NCBI GenBank assembly: GCA_019638525.1
Contig: JAHBTO010000002.1
Span: forward strand, 1-64,000
From: Ferruginibacter sp.
GTDB lineage: Bacteria > Bacteroidota > Bacteroidia > Chitinophagales > Chitinophagaceae
Direction: 5' to 3'
DNA: 64,000 nt
Below are positions 56,484 to 64,000 of the stretch, piece after piece; within the stretch, counting starts at the first letter, position 1, and every line of letters starts with the position of its first letter. The notes below the pieces were generated by a model. That model was not told where the DNA came from. It saw only the letters and a list, made by a program, of their open reading frames with translations, and made no database searches. The translations under genes were made by a program, and so were the position numbers.

Positions 56484-57247
56484 AGTTGATATTGTTTGAC
56501 TTTATCGGGATAAAACAATCACAGGTTATGCAAATCTTTTTACGCAGTGCAGTAAGAACTTATTCGCTACTCAGAAGATTAGTAGTTCAATTTTATAAAA
56601 AATATTTTATACAAACTATGATGTTGGTCATAGTTCATTTAATAATTAAATATGTAGAAAATAGAAATAAATATTTTAAGTTAATCGTTAGTTGAAATGC
56701 TTGAAACATATTTCAGGCAAACCATTTGCATCCAATGCTATTTTCATGAAATATGCACTGGTACAGCATTTCATTATTTCAATATTTTTTTGATAGCTAA
56801 ACAGGAAGGCTATAATTTTTAATTTGCTTCTTTTTATAATCAATACAGGGCACTTTGCCAGGAATATTTTTTATTCAATATTGAATATAAATATTTTTAA
56901 CTGATGAAAAAATATTTTTTCAGTATTTGTTGTAGAATTAATTCTTCACCATCAAAGGCTCTTTAGTTTTTTTGAATGAAGAAAAATTGGTAGCATGGTT
57001 GATTGGTTTGAGGCGATAGAAATTAACGAAGCGCTTTTGGTTAACTTAATAAATTATGTATAATTACTTATGAAAGATACATACACTTGTGAAAAAATTA
57101 CCGCACCTACGGCGCTGTGTTAAAACCACTTTTATTTTTACCAATAAATCGCCTCTACGAGGCTAAAAAATCATTCAAAGTTTCTTACTGGTGCATAAAA
57201 GAATTCAACAACCATCATCAAAAAATTTATAACCAACAAATGCAAAC
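56484..57247. other. 764-bp AT-rich gap, no gene seen
   Basis: It must contain the promoter of the respiratory operon, but no exact TAnnTTTG box with a -33 partner was found on that strand. It holds the 18-bp perfect palindrome TGAAAAAATATTTTTTCA (56905-56922) and a partial family B repeat. A 69-codon frame at 56486 lacks any sign of being real. Confidence 0.5.
57099..57165. repeat. Family B repeat, copy 5 (last 67 bp)
   Basis: Only the 3' part is present: ACCGCACCTACGGCGC, AAAACC..., a T-rich stretch and the closing hairpin GCCTC-TAC-GAGGC. The leading hairpins are missing. It lies just past the end of the E2 gene. Confidence 0.75.
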
Positions 57248-58594
57248 TTAAATACTCCTGTTTACATCAAAGTTCTCAAGTTCTTTACTTACCGCATTTA
57301 AAAAGGTAGAGCCTAATGCGCCATCAATAATACGGTGGTCGTAGCTTAATGAAATATACATCATGTGGCGGATGGCAATGCTATCACCCTGTGGTGTTTC
57401 AATTACCATGGGCCTTTTTTTAATGGCGCCTACCGCCATAATAGCTACCTGCGGCTGGTTAATAATGGGAGTACCCATGATGCTTCCAAATGTACCTACA
57501 TTGGTTAAAGTAAAGGTACCGCCTACGGTATCATCGGGTTTTAGTTTACCGGTACGGGCTGCATTGGCAAGATTGTTCACTTGCTTTGTAAGTCCGGTAA
57601 GGTTTAACTGGTCGGCATTTTTAATAACTGGCACTATCAGGTTGCCGGATGGCAAGGCTGTAGCCATACCAATGTTCAGGTCTTTCTTTACAATAATTTT
57701 ATCGCCATCAACACTGCTGCTAAGCCAGGGATATTTTTTAATGCACTTTACAATGGCTTCTATAAACAGGGGAGTGTAAGTTATCTTTTCTCCTTCACGC
57801 TTTTCAAAATCTTTTTTCACTTTCTCTCTCCACAGTACAAGATTAGTTACATCACATTCGGCAAAGCTGGTAACATGCGGCGATGTGTGTTTACTGTCAA
57901 CCATGTGTTTGGCTATCAGCTTACGCATGCGGTCCATTTCAATCACTTCTACATTGCCGGTAAATACAGCCGGTAAATTATTAGCAGATGGTTGTTCGGC
58001 AGGTGCAGTTTGTTGTGCAGCCACAGGCGCCACCTGCGTGGGTTGTATAGTTGCTGATGTTTGTTTGCCGTTTGCTTTATTAGACACATAAGCAAGTATA
58101 TCTTTTTTACTCACCCTTCCATCCTGCCCGGTGCCGGGTATGTTTTCAAGTTCAGCCATGCTGATTCCTTCTTCCTGCGCTATATTTAACACCAACGGTG
58201 AATAAAAACGCATCTTATTTGGCGATGCAGGCGAACTGCTAACAGTAGAAGTGGGGCTTACCGGCTGGTAAGGTATTTCTTCTACCACGCTGGCTTCTTC
58301 ATATTCTTCTTTTTGCGGCACTACAGGCTGATTGTTTGATACAGCCGCATTGGCGCCTACTCTTATTTTTGCAATAACAGTTCCTATTGGCACTACATCA
58401 TTCTCCTTAAATAAAATTTCTTCAATCACACCTTCGGCTGTTGATGGAACTTCGCTGTCAACTTTATCTGTTGCTATATCCAATACCGTTTCATCCTGCT
58501 TAATAGTATCGCCCGGTTTTTTATGCCATTTTAATATGGTGGCTTCCATAATACTTTCTCCCAGTTTGGGCATTACTAAATCAACTAAACTCAT
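57248..58594 (-). CDS. 2-oxoacid dehydrogenase dihydrolipoamide acyltransferase (E2)
   Basis: A 448-residue core component of a 2-oxoacid dehydrogenase complex. Residues 1-77 are a single lipoyl domain (DIATDKVDSEVPST, Lys44 lipoylated); residues about 127-163 are the peripheral-subunit-binding domain (SPLVLNIAQEEGISMAELENIPGTGQDGRVSKKDIL); the catalytic domain ends with SYDHRIIDGALGSTFL, in which the His and Asp are catalytic. Pro/Ala/Gln-rich linkers separate the domains. It could serve pyruvate, 2-oxoglutarate or branched-chain acids; E1 and E3 are not in the window. Its start lies 129 bp after the cinA gene. Confidence 0.9.
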   Translation of the reverse strand: MSLVDLVMPKLGESIMEATILKWHKKPGDTIKQDETVLDIATDKVDSEVPSTAEGVIEEILFKENDVVPIGTVIAKIRVGANAAVSNNQPVVPQKEEYEEASVVEEIPYQPVSPTSTVSSSPASPNKMRFYSPLVLNIAQEEGISMAELENIPGTGQDGRVSKKDILAYVSNKANGKQTSATIQPTQVAPVAAQQTAPAEQPSANNLPAVFTGNVEVIEMDRMRKLIAKHMVDSKHTSPHVTSFAECDVTNLVLWREKVKKDFEKREGEKITYTPLFIEAIVKCIKKYPWLSSSVDGDKIIVKKDLNIGMATALPSGNLIVPVIKNADQLNLTGLTKQVNNLANAARTGKLKPDDTVGGTFTLTNVGTFGSIMGTPIINQPQVAIMAVGAIKKRPMVIETPQGDSIAIRHMMYISLSYDHRIIDGALGSTFLNAVSKELENFDVNRSI

Positions 58595-58723
58595 ATAATA
58601 ATTTGTAGTTTGAAATTTGCAAATGAAAATTCAATATATCCTGCCCGGATAATTTCCGCAATCGGGTTCAAAGGTAATTATTTCCTTTTTAAGTTGTAAA
58701 ATCATTGAAAATAACAGCCATAG

Positions 58724-59977
58724 CTATTGTTCTGTCAGTATAAATTTTCGCAGCATGTTTAAAGCATTGGCCGCCGTTAACTGTATATTCCTCATCCGGT
58801 CGTAAGGAAAATAAAGTTTTTGGGTTTCTATTTTTTCATTTTTGCCCACAGCCACCCATACTGTGCCTACAGGCTTACCGGGCAGTCCGCCCTGCGGGCC
58901 CATAATTCCCGAAACAGCAATCACATAATCCGACTTAATATTTTTTAATGCTCCCTTTGCCATTTCAATCACCACTTCTTCGCTTACCGCACCCAGGGTT
59001 TCGATGGTAGTTTTATTTACCTGCAGCAAATCTTCTTTTGCCTGGTAAGAGTAACTGATTACACTGCCATCATAAAATTTTGATGAGCCGGGTATGGTAG
59101 TAAGCAAATGTGCAATATAACCACCCGAACAACTTTCGGCAGTACACATTGTTTTACCTTTTGCAACAAGCAATTTGCCTATTACATTTTGCATTGGTTC
59201 ATCCACATCGGTAACCAGGTAATCTTTGGTAAGTATTTTTAAAGTATCAAATAACTGTTGAATTTCTTTTTCATTTTTTTCTTTATCAAAACCGGTGGCA
59301 GTAAGCCGCAAACGAACTAATCCATAATTAGGCAGGTAGGCCAGTTTAATATGTGCAGGCAAAGCGTTTTCAAAATCTTTTATTAGCTCGGCTAAAAAAC
59401 TTTCGCCAATGCCCGATGTAAGTAAAGTTTTATGACAAATGGAAGGGAATGAAAATTTCTTAACCAATAATGGAACTACATCATCCGTCATCAGGCCCTG
59501 CATTTCGTGGGGCACACCGGGCATGCTTACAAATACCTTTCCATCTTTATTAAAAACCATACCCGGTGCACTGCCCCGTTTATTTATTAATACCGTACAT
59601 ACATCCGGCACTTCGGCCTGTTTTAAATTAACTTCAAGCAAGGGCCTTTTTAAACGGGTAAACATAGCAACCACACGCTGCCGGGATTCTTCATGCACAA
59701 TCATTTGGCCATTAAAATATTTACAAAGTAATGGTTTGGTGATATCATCGGCAGTGGGGCCAAGACCACCGGTAATTAAAATAATATCGGCATGTTTTTG
59801 TTCTTCATCCAATGCAGCCCAAATCTCATCCCATACATCGCCAACGGCTACTCGCCGCACCACTCGTATGCCTTCTTTGTTAAGCTGCTGCGCCATCCAG
59901 GCGCTGTTGGTATCAATTACCTGCCCAATTAAAAGTTCGTCGCCAATGGTAATGATGGATGCTTGTACCTGCTGCAT
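58724..59977 (-). CDS. cinA: CinA family protein (NMN deamidase/damage-inducible)
   Basis: A 417-residue full-length CinA. The N-terminal MoaB-like domain shows IITIGDELLIGQVIDTNSAW and ITGGLGPTADDITK; the C-terminal deamidase domain shows CTAESCSGGYIAHLLT and AVSGIMGPQGGLPGKPVGTVW. The enzyme recycles nicotinamide mononucleotide by deamidation and may also clean ADP-ribose. It is the first of two leftward genes, the E2 gene being second, and is divergent from the PBP4 gene. Confidence 0.93.
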   Translation of the reverse strand: MQQVQASIITIGDELLIGQVIDTNSAWMAQQLNKEGIRVVRRVAVGDVWDEIWAALDEEQKHADIILITGGLGPTADDITKPLLCKYFNGQMIVHEESRQRVVAMFTRLKRPLLEVNLKQAEVPDVCTVLINKRGSAPGMVFNKDGKVFVSMPGVPHEMQGLMTDDVVPLLVKKFSFPSICHKTLLTSGIGESFLAELIKDFENALPAHIKLAYLPNYGLVRLRLTATGFDKEKNEKEIQQLFDTLKILTKDYLVTDVDEPMQNVIGKLLVAKGKTMCTAESCSGGYIAHLLTTIPGSSKFYDGSVISYSYQAKEDLLQVNKTTIETLGAVSEEVVIEMAKGALKNIKSDYVIAVSGIMGPQGGLPGKPVGTVWVAVGKNEKIETQKLYFPYDRMRNIQLTAANALNMLRKFILTEQ

Positions 59978-60107
59978 GTAAATTGTGTATCGTTAAAATT
60001 AAAATTGCAATGCACTTCAACTTATACGTTACCGGTGCAGGCTTTTTTAACTACATTTATAAAAGTTCAAATGTAATTCTTTTAGTTTTGGTTATTAAAT
60101 TATTTTG

Positions 60108-61520
60108 ATGATGAGATATATATTGGCAACTGCATGCTGTTTTGTATGTTTTGTATCAATTGCACAAAACATAGAAGCAAAATTATCTGCAGCAATAAAA
60201 AAGATGGAAACGGATGATCAGTTTACACATGCAATCATCAGTTTGTTTGTTGTAGATGGCAATACAGGTAAAACTGTATTTGCTAAAAATACTGAAATGG
60301 GATTGGCTACCGCCAGTTGTTTAAAAGTGGTTACAAGCGCTGCCGCTTTTGATTTGCTTGGAAATAATTACAAGTATAAAACTTCAATTGGTTATGATGG
60401 TAAAGTTATGAACGACACTTTGCATGGCAACCTTATTATTACAGCATCGGGCGACCCAACCCTTGGCAGTTGGAGATGGGAGGATACAAAAGAAAATATT
60501 TTTAGCAAATGGATAATCTCCATTCTAAATCAAAACAATATAAAAACCATAAATGGCGATATTATTATTGATGAATCTAAATGGGAAACACAAGCCACTC
60601 CGGGAGGATGGGTTTGGGAGGATATTGGTAATTATTATGGCGCCGGCGCAAGAGGATTAAACTGGCACGAAAACCAATACGACCTGTTACTTAAACCGGG
60701 CAAAAACCCCGGCGACCCTGTAGAAATTACCGGTACTGAACCCTTGCTGCAGGCACAGGTTTTGGTAAATGAATTAAAAACCGGTAAAGCCGGCAGTGGT
60801 GATAATTCCATTATATATTTACCCGAAGATGGTTTGATAGGATATGTACGTGGTACCGTGCCTGCAGGTAACAGTTCATTTAAAGTTTCAGGCGCCATGC
60901 CCAATGCAGGCATTGCTTTTTCATATTTCCTTGAAGAACTATTGAAGCAAAACAACATTGGCTTTACCGGAAAAACAAAAAGCAGCACATTGTTTTTTAT
61001 TGATAAGAAAACATTGCCTGTTGCCACAAAAACCATTGGCAGCTTTTCTTCTCTGCCACTCGACAGTATTAATTACTGGTTTTTACAAAAAAGCATCAAC
61101 CTTTATGGCGAAGCATTTGTAAAAACCATTTCGTTTGAAAAAACAGGTTTTGGCGCTACCGATACCGGCCTTAATATTATAACCGATTTTTGGAGTAAAA
61201 GAGGCATTGAAAAATCGGCGCTGAAGATGAGGGACGGCAGTGGTTTATCGCCTGCAAACAGGGTTACCACAAAAGCGTTGGTTACTGTGATGCAATATGC
61301 TAAAAAACAAAACTGGTTTGCATCTTTTTATAAAGCGCTGCCATTACAAAATGGTATCAGGATGAAATCGGGGTTTATTGGTGGTGTTAGAAGCTATACC
61401 GGATATATTAAATCAAAAGCTGGCAAAGATTATACTTTTTCTTTCATCATCAATAATTATGATGGCAGTGCTGCCTCTGTACGTGAAAAAATGTGGAAGC
61501 TGCTTGATACTATGAAATGA
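60108..61520 (+). CDS. dacB: D-alanyl-D-alanine carboxypeptidase/endopeptidase, PBP4 (DacB) type
   Basis: A 470-residue periplasmic S13 peptidase with a signal peptide (ending VSIAQ). The active-site motifs are Ser70-Cys-Leu-Lys73 (TASCLKVV), SGLSPANRV with the SxN element near residue 380, and KSGFIGGVRSYTG in place of KTG. The long insertion between SxxK and SxN is characteristic of PBP4. It trims or cuts peptidoglycan cross-links. I set the start at ATG 60108; a TTG one codon before and an ATG one codon after are alternatives. Confidence 0.92.
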   Translation: MMRYILATACCFVCFVSIAQNIEAKLSAAIKKMETDDQFTHAIISLFVVDGNTGKTVFAKNTEMGLATASCLKVVTSAAAFDLLGNNYKYKTSIGYDGKVMNDTLHGNLIITASGDPTLGSWRWEDTKENIFSKWIISILNQNNIKTINGDIIIDESKWETQATPGGWVWEDIGNYYGAGARGLNWHENQYDLLLKPGKNPGDPVEITGTEPLLQAQVLVNELKTGKAGSGDNSIIYLPEDGLIGYVRGTVPAGNSSFKVSGAMPNAGIAFSYFLEELLKQNNIGFTGKTKSSTLFFIDKKTLPVATKTIGSFSSLPLDSINYWFLQKSINLYGEAFVKTISFEKTGFGATDTGLNIITDFWSKRGIEKSALKMRDGSGLSPANRVTTKALVTVMQYAKKQNWFASFYKALPLQNGIRMKSGFIGGVRSYTGYIKSKAGKDYTFSFIINNYDGSAASVREKMWKLLDTMK

Positions 61521-61548
61521 TTTTTTATTTAACCCAAAAATAAAACCG

Positions 61549-61983
61549 ATGACTGAACAAAATTTTAAAAACCATGGCCGATTGTTGCCATTGTATCATT
61601 ATGTTGCTTTATTGGCAATAAGTTTTCCGTTGGTGGTAACCATAATAAATTTTATAAAAGCTATTATGGATGAAAGCGGCAGGGTACAGGCTGCTGCCAT
61701 GCTTTCGTTAACGGTGGCTGTACTGCTTGCTTTATGGTTTGCAAGATCATTTGCATTAAAAGCGCAGGACAGGGCCATACGCTCCGAAGTAAACCTGCGC
61801 CATTTTATTGCAACAGGTAAACCTTTGGATAGCCGGTTAAGAATGGGGCAGGTTATAGGGTTGCGTTTTGCAGGTGATGATGAGTTTGTTTCATTAGCCC
61901 AAAAAGCAGCCGATGAAAATATGGGACAGAAGAAGATAAAGATGCAGATTAAAAACTGGAAAGCTGATTACCATCGTGTATAA
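61549..61983 (+). CDS. DUF6526 family membrane protein
   Basis: A 144-residue inner-membrane protein with two transmembrane helices (about 17-37 and 50-66) and a basic cytoplasmic C-terminal part (RAIRSEVNLRHFIATGKPLDSRL ... DENMGQKKIKMQIKNWKADYHRV). This pattern agrees with the DUF6526 family, of unknown function and common in Bacteroidota. It lies 28 bp after the PBP4 gene on the same strand. Confidence 0.82.
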   Translation: MTEQNFKNHGRLLPLYHYVALLAISFPLVVTIINFIKAIMDESGRVQAAAMLSLTVAVLLALWFARSFALKAQDRAIRSEVNLRHFIATGKPLDSRLRMGQVIGLRFAGDDEFVSLAQKAADENMGQKKIKMQIKNWKADYHRV

Positions 61984-62147
61984 ATCGGTATAGATAGAAG
62001 TAATGATTGCATGTATTACAAATGTATTCAAAGCCAATAAATTCGAAGACACAAAAATTAATTACCAAGACTGGAGGTTAAGGTATGAATTTAAGACCTA
62101 GCCATTCAACCTTTACATTAGTAAACTTAATTTCGTAATTTTGGAAT

Positions 62148-62615
62148 ATGAAGGTATATGCAGACACATCAACAATTGGAGGTTGTTTTGATGTTGAATT
62201 TAAAGAATGGTCTTTAGCTTTATTTGAAGAATAAAAGCAAGGCATAAAGACATTGATGCTTTCTGATTTGACTATACAAGAACTGGAATTTGCAAGAGAA
62301 GAAGTTAGAAATAAAATCAACGAATTGGCAATTGAAAACAAAATTTCAATAGGCGTAAATGACGAAGTAATCAAACTTGCAGAAAATTATATCACCGAGG
62401 GTGCATTAACAAATAAAAGTTATAATGATGCACTTCATATTGCACTTGCAACGTTATACAATGCTGACGTTTTAGCAAGTTGGAACTTCAAACACATAGT
62501 AAACATTAATAGAATTAGGGTGTACAACTCTGTAAATCTAAAACTTGGTTACAGAATGATAGAAATCAGGACACCAAGAGAAATTATAAACACTTCAAAT
62601 GATGAAACAGAATAA
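62148..62615 (+). pseudogene. VapC-type PIN-domain toxin broken by an in-frame stop
   Basis: Read through, the frame gives a 155-residue PIN-domain protein: KVYADTSTIGGCFDVEFKEW (with the first catalytic Asp), LMLSDLTIQELEFA, SYNDALHIALATLYNADVLASWNFKHIVN and EIRTPREII at the end. A TAA at 62232-62234 interrupts it after codon 28, with no shift in frame. The part after the stop could restart at TTG 62253 or ATG 62256 and give about 120 residues, but would lack the Asp of YADTS. The small partner gene overlaps the 3' end by 17 bp. Confidence 0.75.
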
Positions 62616-62763
62616 AAATTTTGACGCAGTAAAAATGATGAGGGAAATCAGGGAAAAGTTGAGTGAAAAATATTGGAAACATCCAGATATTTTGAAAAAA
62701 GAAATGCAGGCAATTAGGGAAAAATACAATTTGAAAATTGCTGGATTGACAACAAGAAAATAA
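62599..62763 (+). CDS. Small partner protein of the PIN toxin, probable antitoxin
   Basis: A 54-residue charged helical protein (MMKQNKNFDAVKMMREIREK..., ...REKYNLKIAGLTTRK). Small proteins with the phrase FDAVKMMREIR stand next to PIN toxins in many bacteria and are taken as antitoxins. It overlaps the 3' end of the broken PIN gene, in another frame, so translation is probably coupled. Its frame is intact although the toxin is broken, as expected if loss of the toxin is tolerated. Confidence 0.7.
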   Translation: MMKQNKNFDAVKMMREIREKLSEKYWKHPDILKKEMQAIREKYNLKIAGLTTRK

Positions 62764-62958
62764 CACTACTCCAACAAAAGTGCTTGCAAAGGTATGGCTT
62801 AACAATATAATATCAGCTATGTACTACTATCAGCAAGGGTTTTTGAATTGCAAGTTCAGTATCCAACTTTAGCTTATAATTTCAGCCGTATAATATCCTG
62901 TCTAATGGCAGCACAGTAACAAGTCATGCTTTTACAAATATTCAAACATAATACATAA

Positions 62959-64000
62959 TTATTGTTTCCTGATTTTTATTACCACGGCTTTTGAAACCGG
63001 GGTATTACTTTTTTCTGCTACGCTGCTGATGGGTACCAACACATTTGCTTCGGGGAAATAGGTGGCGGTACAACCAACAGGTATGGCATAAGGCACCACT
63101 ATAAATTTATGTGCAATCCGTTGCCTGCCGTCTTCTTCATTTACAAGGTCAACAATATCGTTTTTCTGTAATTGCCTTTTGTTCATATCGGTCTGGTTCA
63201 TTAATACCACACGGCGTTCATTATAAATTCCCCGGTACCGGTCATCAAGTCCGTAAATGGTTGTATTAAACTGATCGTGGCTGCGTATGGTCATCATCAG
63301 CAATTCATCTGCTGCCAATTCAGTTGCTGTGAAATTTGCAATATTAAAATGTGCTTTTTTTGTTACGGTATCAAAACTTCCATCACGGTTGCAGTTGGGC
63401 AAATAAAAACCACCCGGTATCCTCACTCTTTCATTATACTTTTCAAAACCCGGTATCGTTTTCTCAATATCATCTCTAATTCGATCGTAATGCAACAAGT
63501 ATTTATCCCAATCTATTTTGCTTTTATCGCCTAATGTTGCTTTGGCAAGATGGCATACAATAGCTGGTTCGCTTAATAAATTATCCGATACCGGTTTTAA
63601 TAAGCCCTTCGATTGCTGCACTACACCCATCGAATTTTCGCAGGAAACAAACTGTGCTTCGCCGTTCAATATGTCTTTATCGCTGCGGCCAAGGCAGGGT
63701 AGTATTATGGCTTCATTTCCATGAACCAAATGGCTGCGGTTTAATTTTGTACTTACTTGAACCGTTAATTTGCATTTACGTAATGCATTGGCTGTAAACT
63801 CCGTATCGGGTGTTGCTGATAAAAAATTTCCACCCATGGCAAAAAACACTTTCACTTTTTCTTCATACATGGCTTTTATGCTTTCCACTACATCGTAGCC
63901 GTGTTTTTGTGGTGGCGCAAAACCAAAATTCTGTTGTATTGATTGTAAAAGTTTTTGAGAAGGCTTTTCAAAAATACCTACTGTACGGTCGCCCTGTACA
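62959..64000 (-). CDS. FdhF/YdeP family molybdopterin oxidoreductase, C-terminal part
   Basis: The frame is open up to the right edge, so the 5' end is outside the window; about 346 residues are visible. It begins VQGDRTVGIFEKPSQKLL, then VFFAMGGNFLSATPDTEFTANAL, LPCLGRSDKD, and MMTIRSHDQFNTTIYGLDDRYRG in the molybdopterin-dinucleotide-binding domain. These are typical of the formate-dehydrogenase-H-like YdeP/FdhF group, whose substrate is often unknown. The GTG at 63886-63888 is not the true start. Confidence 0.88.
   Translation of the reverse strand, partial: VQGDRTVGIFEKPSQKLLQSIQQNFGFAPPQKHGYDVVESIKAMYEEKVKVFFAMGGNFLSATPDTEFTANALRKCKLTVQVSTKLNRSHLVHGNEAIILPCLGRSDKDILNGEAQFVSCENSMGVVQQSKGLLKPVSDNLLSEPAIVCHLAKATLGDKSKIDWDKYLLHYDRIRDDIEKTIPGFEKYNERVRIPGGFYLPNCNRDGSFDTVTKKAHFNIANFTATELAADELLMMTIRSHDQFNTTIYGLDDRYRGIYNERRVVLMNQTDMNKRQLQKNDIVDLVNEEDGRQRIAHKFIVVPYAIPVGCTATYFPEANVLVPISSVAEKSNTPVSKAVVIKIRKQ

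Noticed and set aside
56486..56695. A 69-residue gene upstream of subunit II
   Set aside because: No promoter, odd residue composition and position in an AT-rich gap; probably chance.
62253..62615. The downstream part of the PIN gene as a complete protein
   Set aside because: It lacks the N-terminal YADTS strand with the first catalytic Asp, which is found in frame just upstream of the TAA.

Overview
The window looks like a chromosomal segment of an aerobic or facultative Bacteroidota, most likely Chitinophagaceae or a close relative. The reasons are: AT-rich DNA; promoters of the Bacteroidota type (TTTG, about 20 nt, TAnnTTTG); a SusC/SusD pair with ECF sigma factor and FecR; many secreted S9/S41/S46 peptidases; outer-membrane barrels; DUF4197 and CCDC81-type HU proteins. 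This is inferred from gene content only. No rRNA, tRNA, CRISPR array or transposase gene was seen.

Layout. 1-34.7 kb is ordinary core and envelope DNA: the 3' end of lepA, a SulP transporter, a large surface barrel, thioesterase/DoxX, a TPR protein paired with an outer-membrane barrel, an HU-like membrane protein with a methyltransferase, glutaminyl cyclase, a saccharopine-dehydrogenase-like enzyme, an S46 dipeptidyl peptidase of DPP11 type, DUF4197, a tricorn-like protease, an outer-membrane receptor, an FMN glutamate-synthase-like protein, an HD protein, a TrmH methyltransferase, an S9 peptidase and two acetyltransferases.

34.7-40.4 kb is the accessory region. It holds three displaced C-terminal 'tips' of polymorphic toxins: a caspase-like fragment with a His/Cys pair, a tip of unknown type, and an RHS core joined to an HExxH tip. 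Each is followed by a small gene that is probably its immunity partner, and each is preceded by a copy of the same 244-320 bp palindromic repeat (family A). An XRE regulator with a triplicated GATAAGT operator and a canonical promoter faces a gene cut off after 23 codons by one repeat copy. A second structured repeat (family B, about 285 bp) recurs at 34.8, 37.8, 40.1, 52.1 and 57.1 kb, in complete or partial form.

40.4-49.8 kb is a sigma factor/FecR/SusC/SusD/DPP4 cluster that reads as a peptide-sensing and peptide-uptake locus. 49.9-56.5 kb has an unrecognised secreted protein, a serine hydrolase, and a three-gene heme-copper oxidoreductase operon (CuA subunit II, subunit I, SCO assembly factor). 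Its subunit I lacks both known positions of the active-site tyrosine, so it may be a nitric oxide reductase rather than an oxidase. 57-64 kb holds a 2-oxoacid dehydrogenase E2, CinA, PBP4, a DUF6526 protein, a VapC-type PIN toxin broken by an in-frame stop with its small partner gene, and the end of an FdhF/YdeP-type molybdopterin oxidoreductase that runs off the right edge.

The strongest candidate for something new is the repeat-linked toxin-tip array, followed by the atypical heme-copper enzyme.
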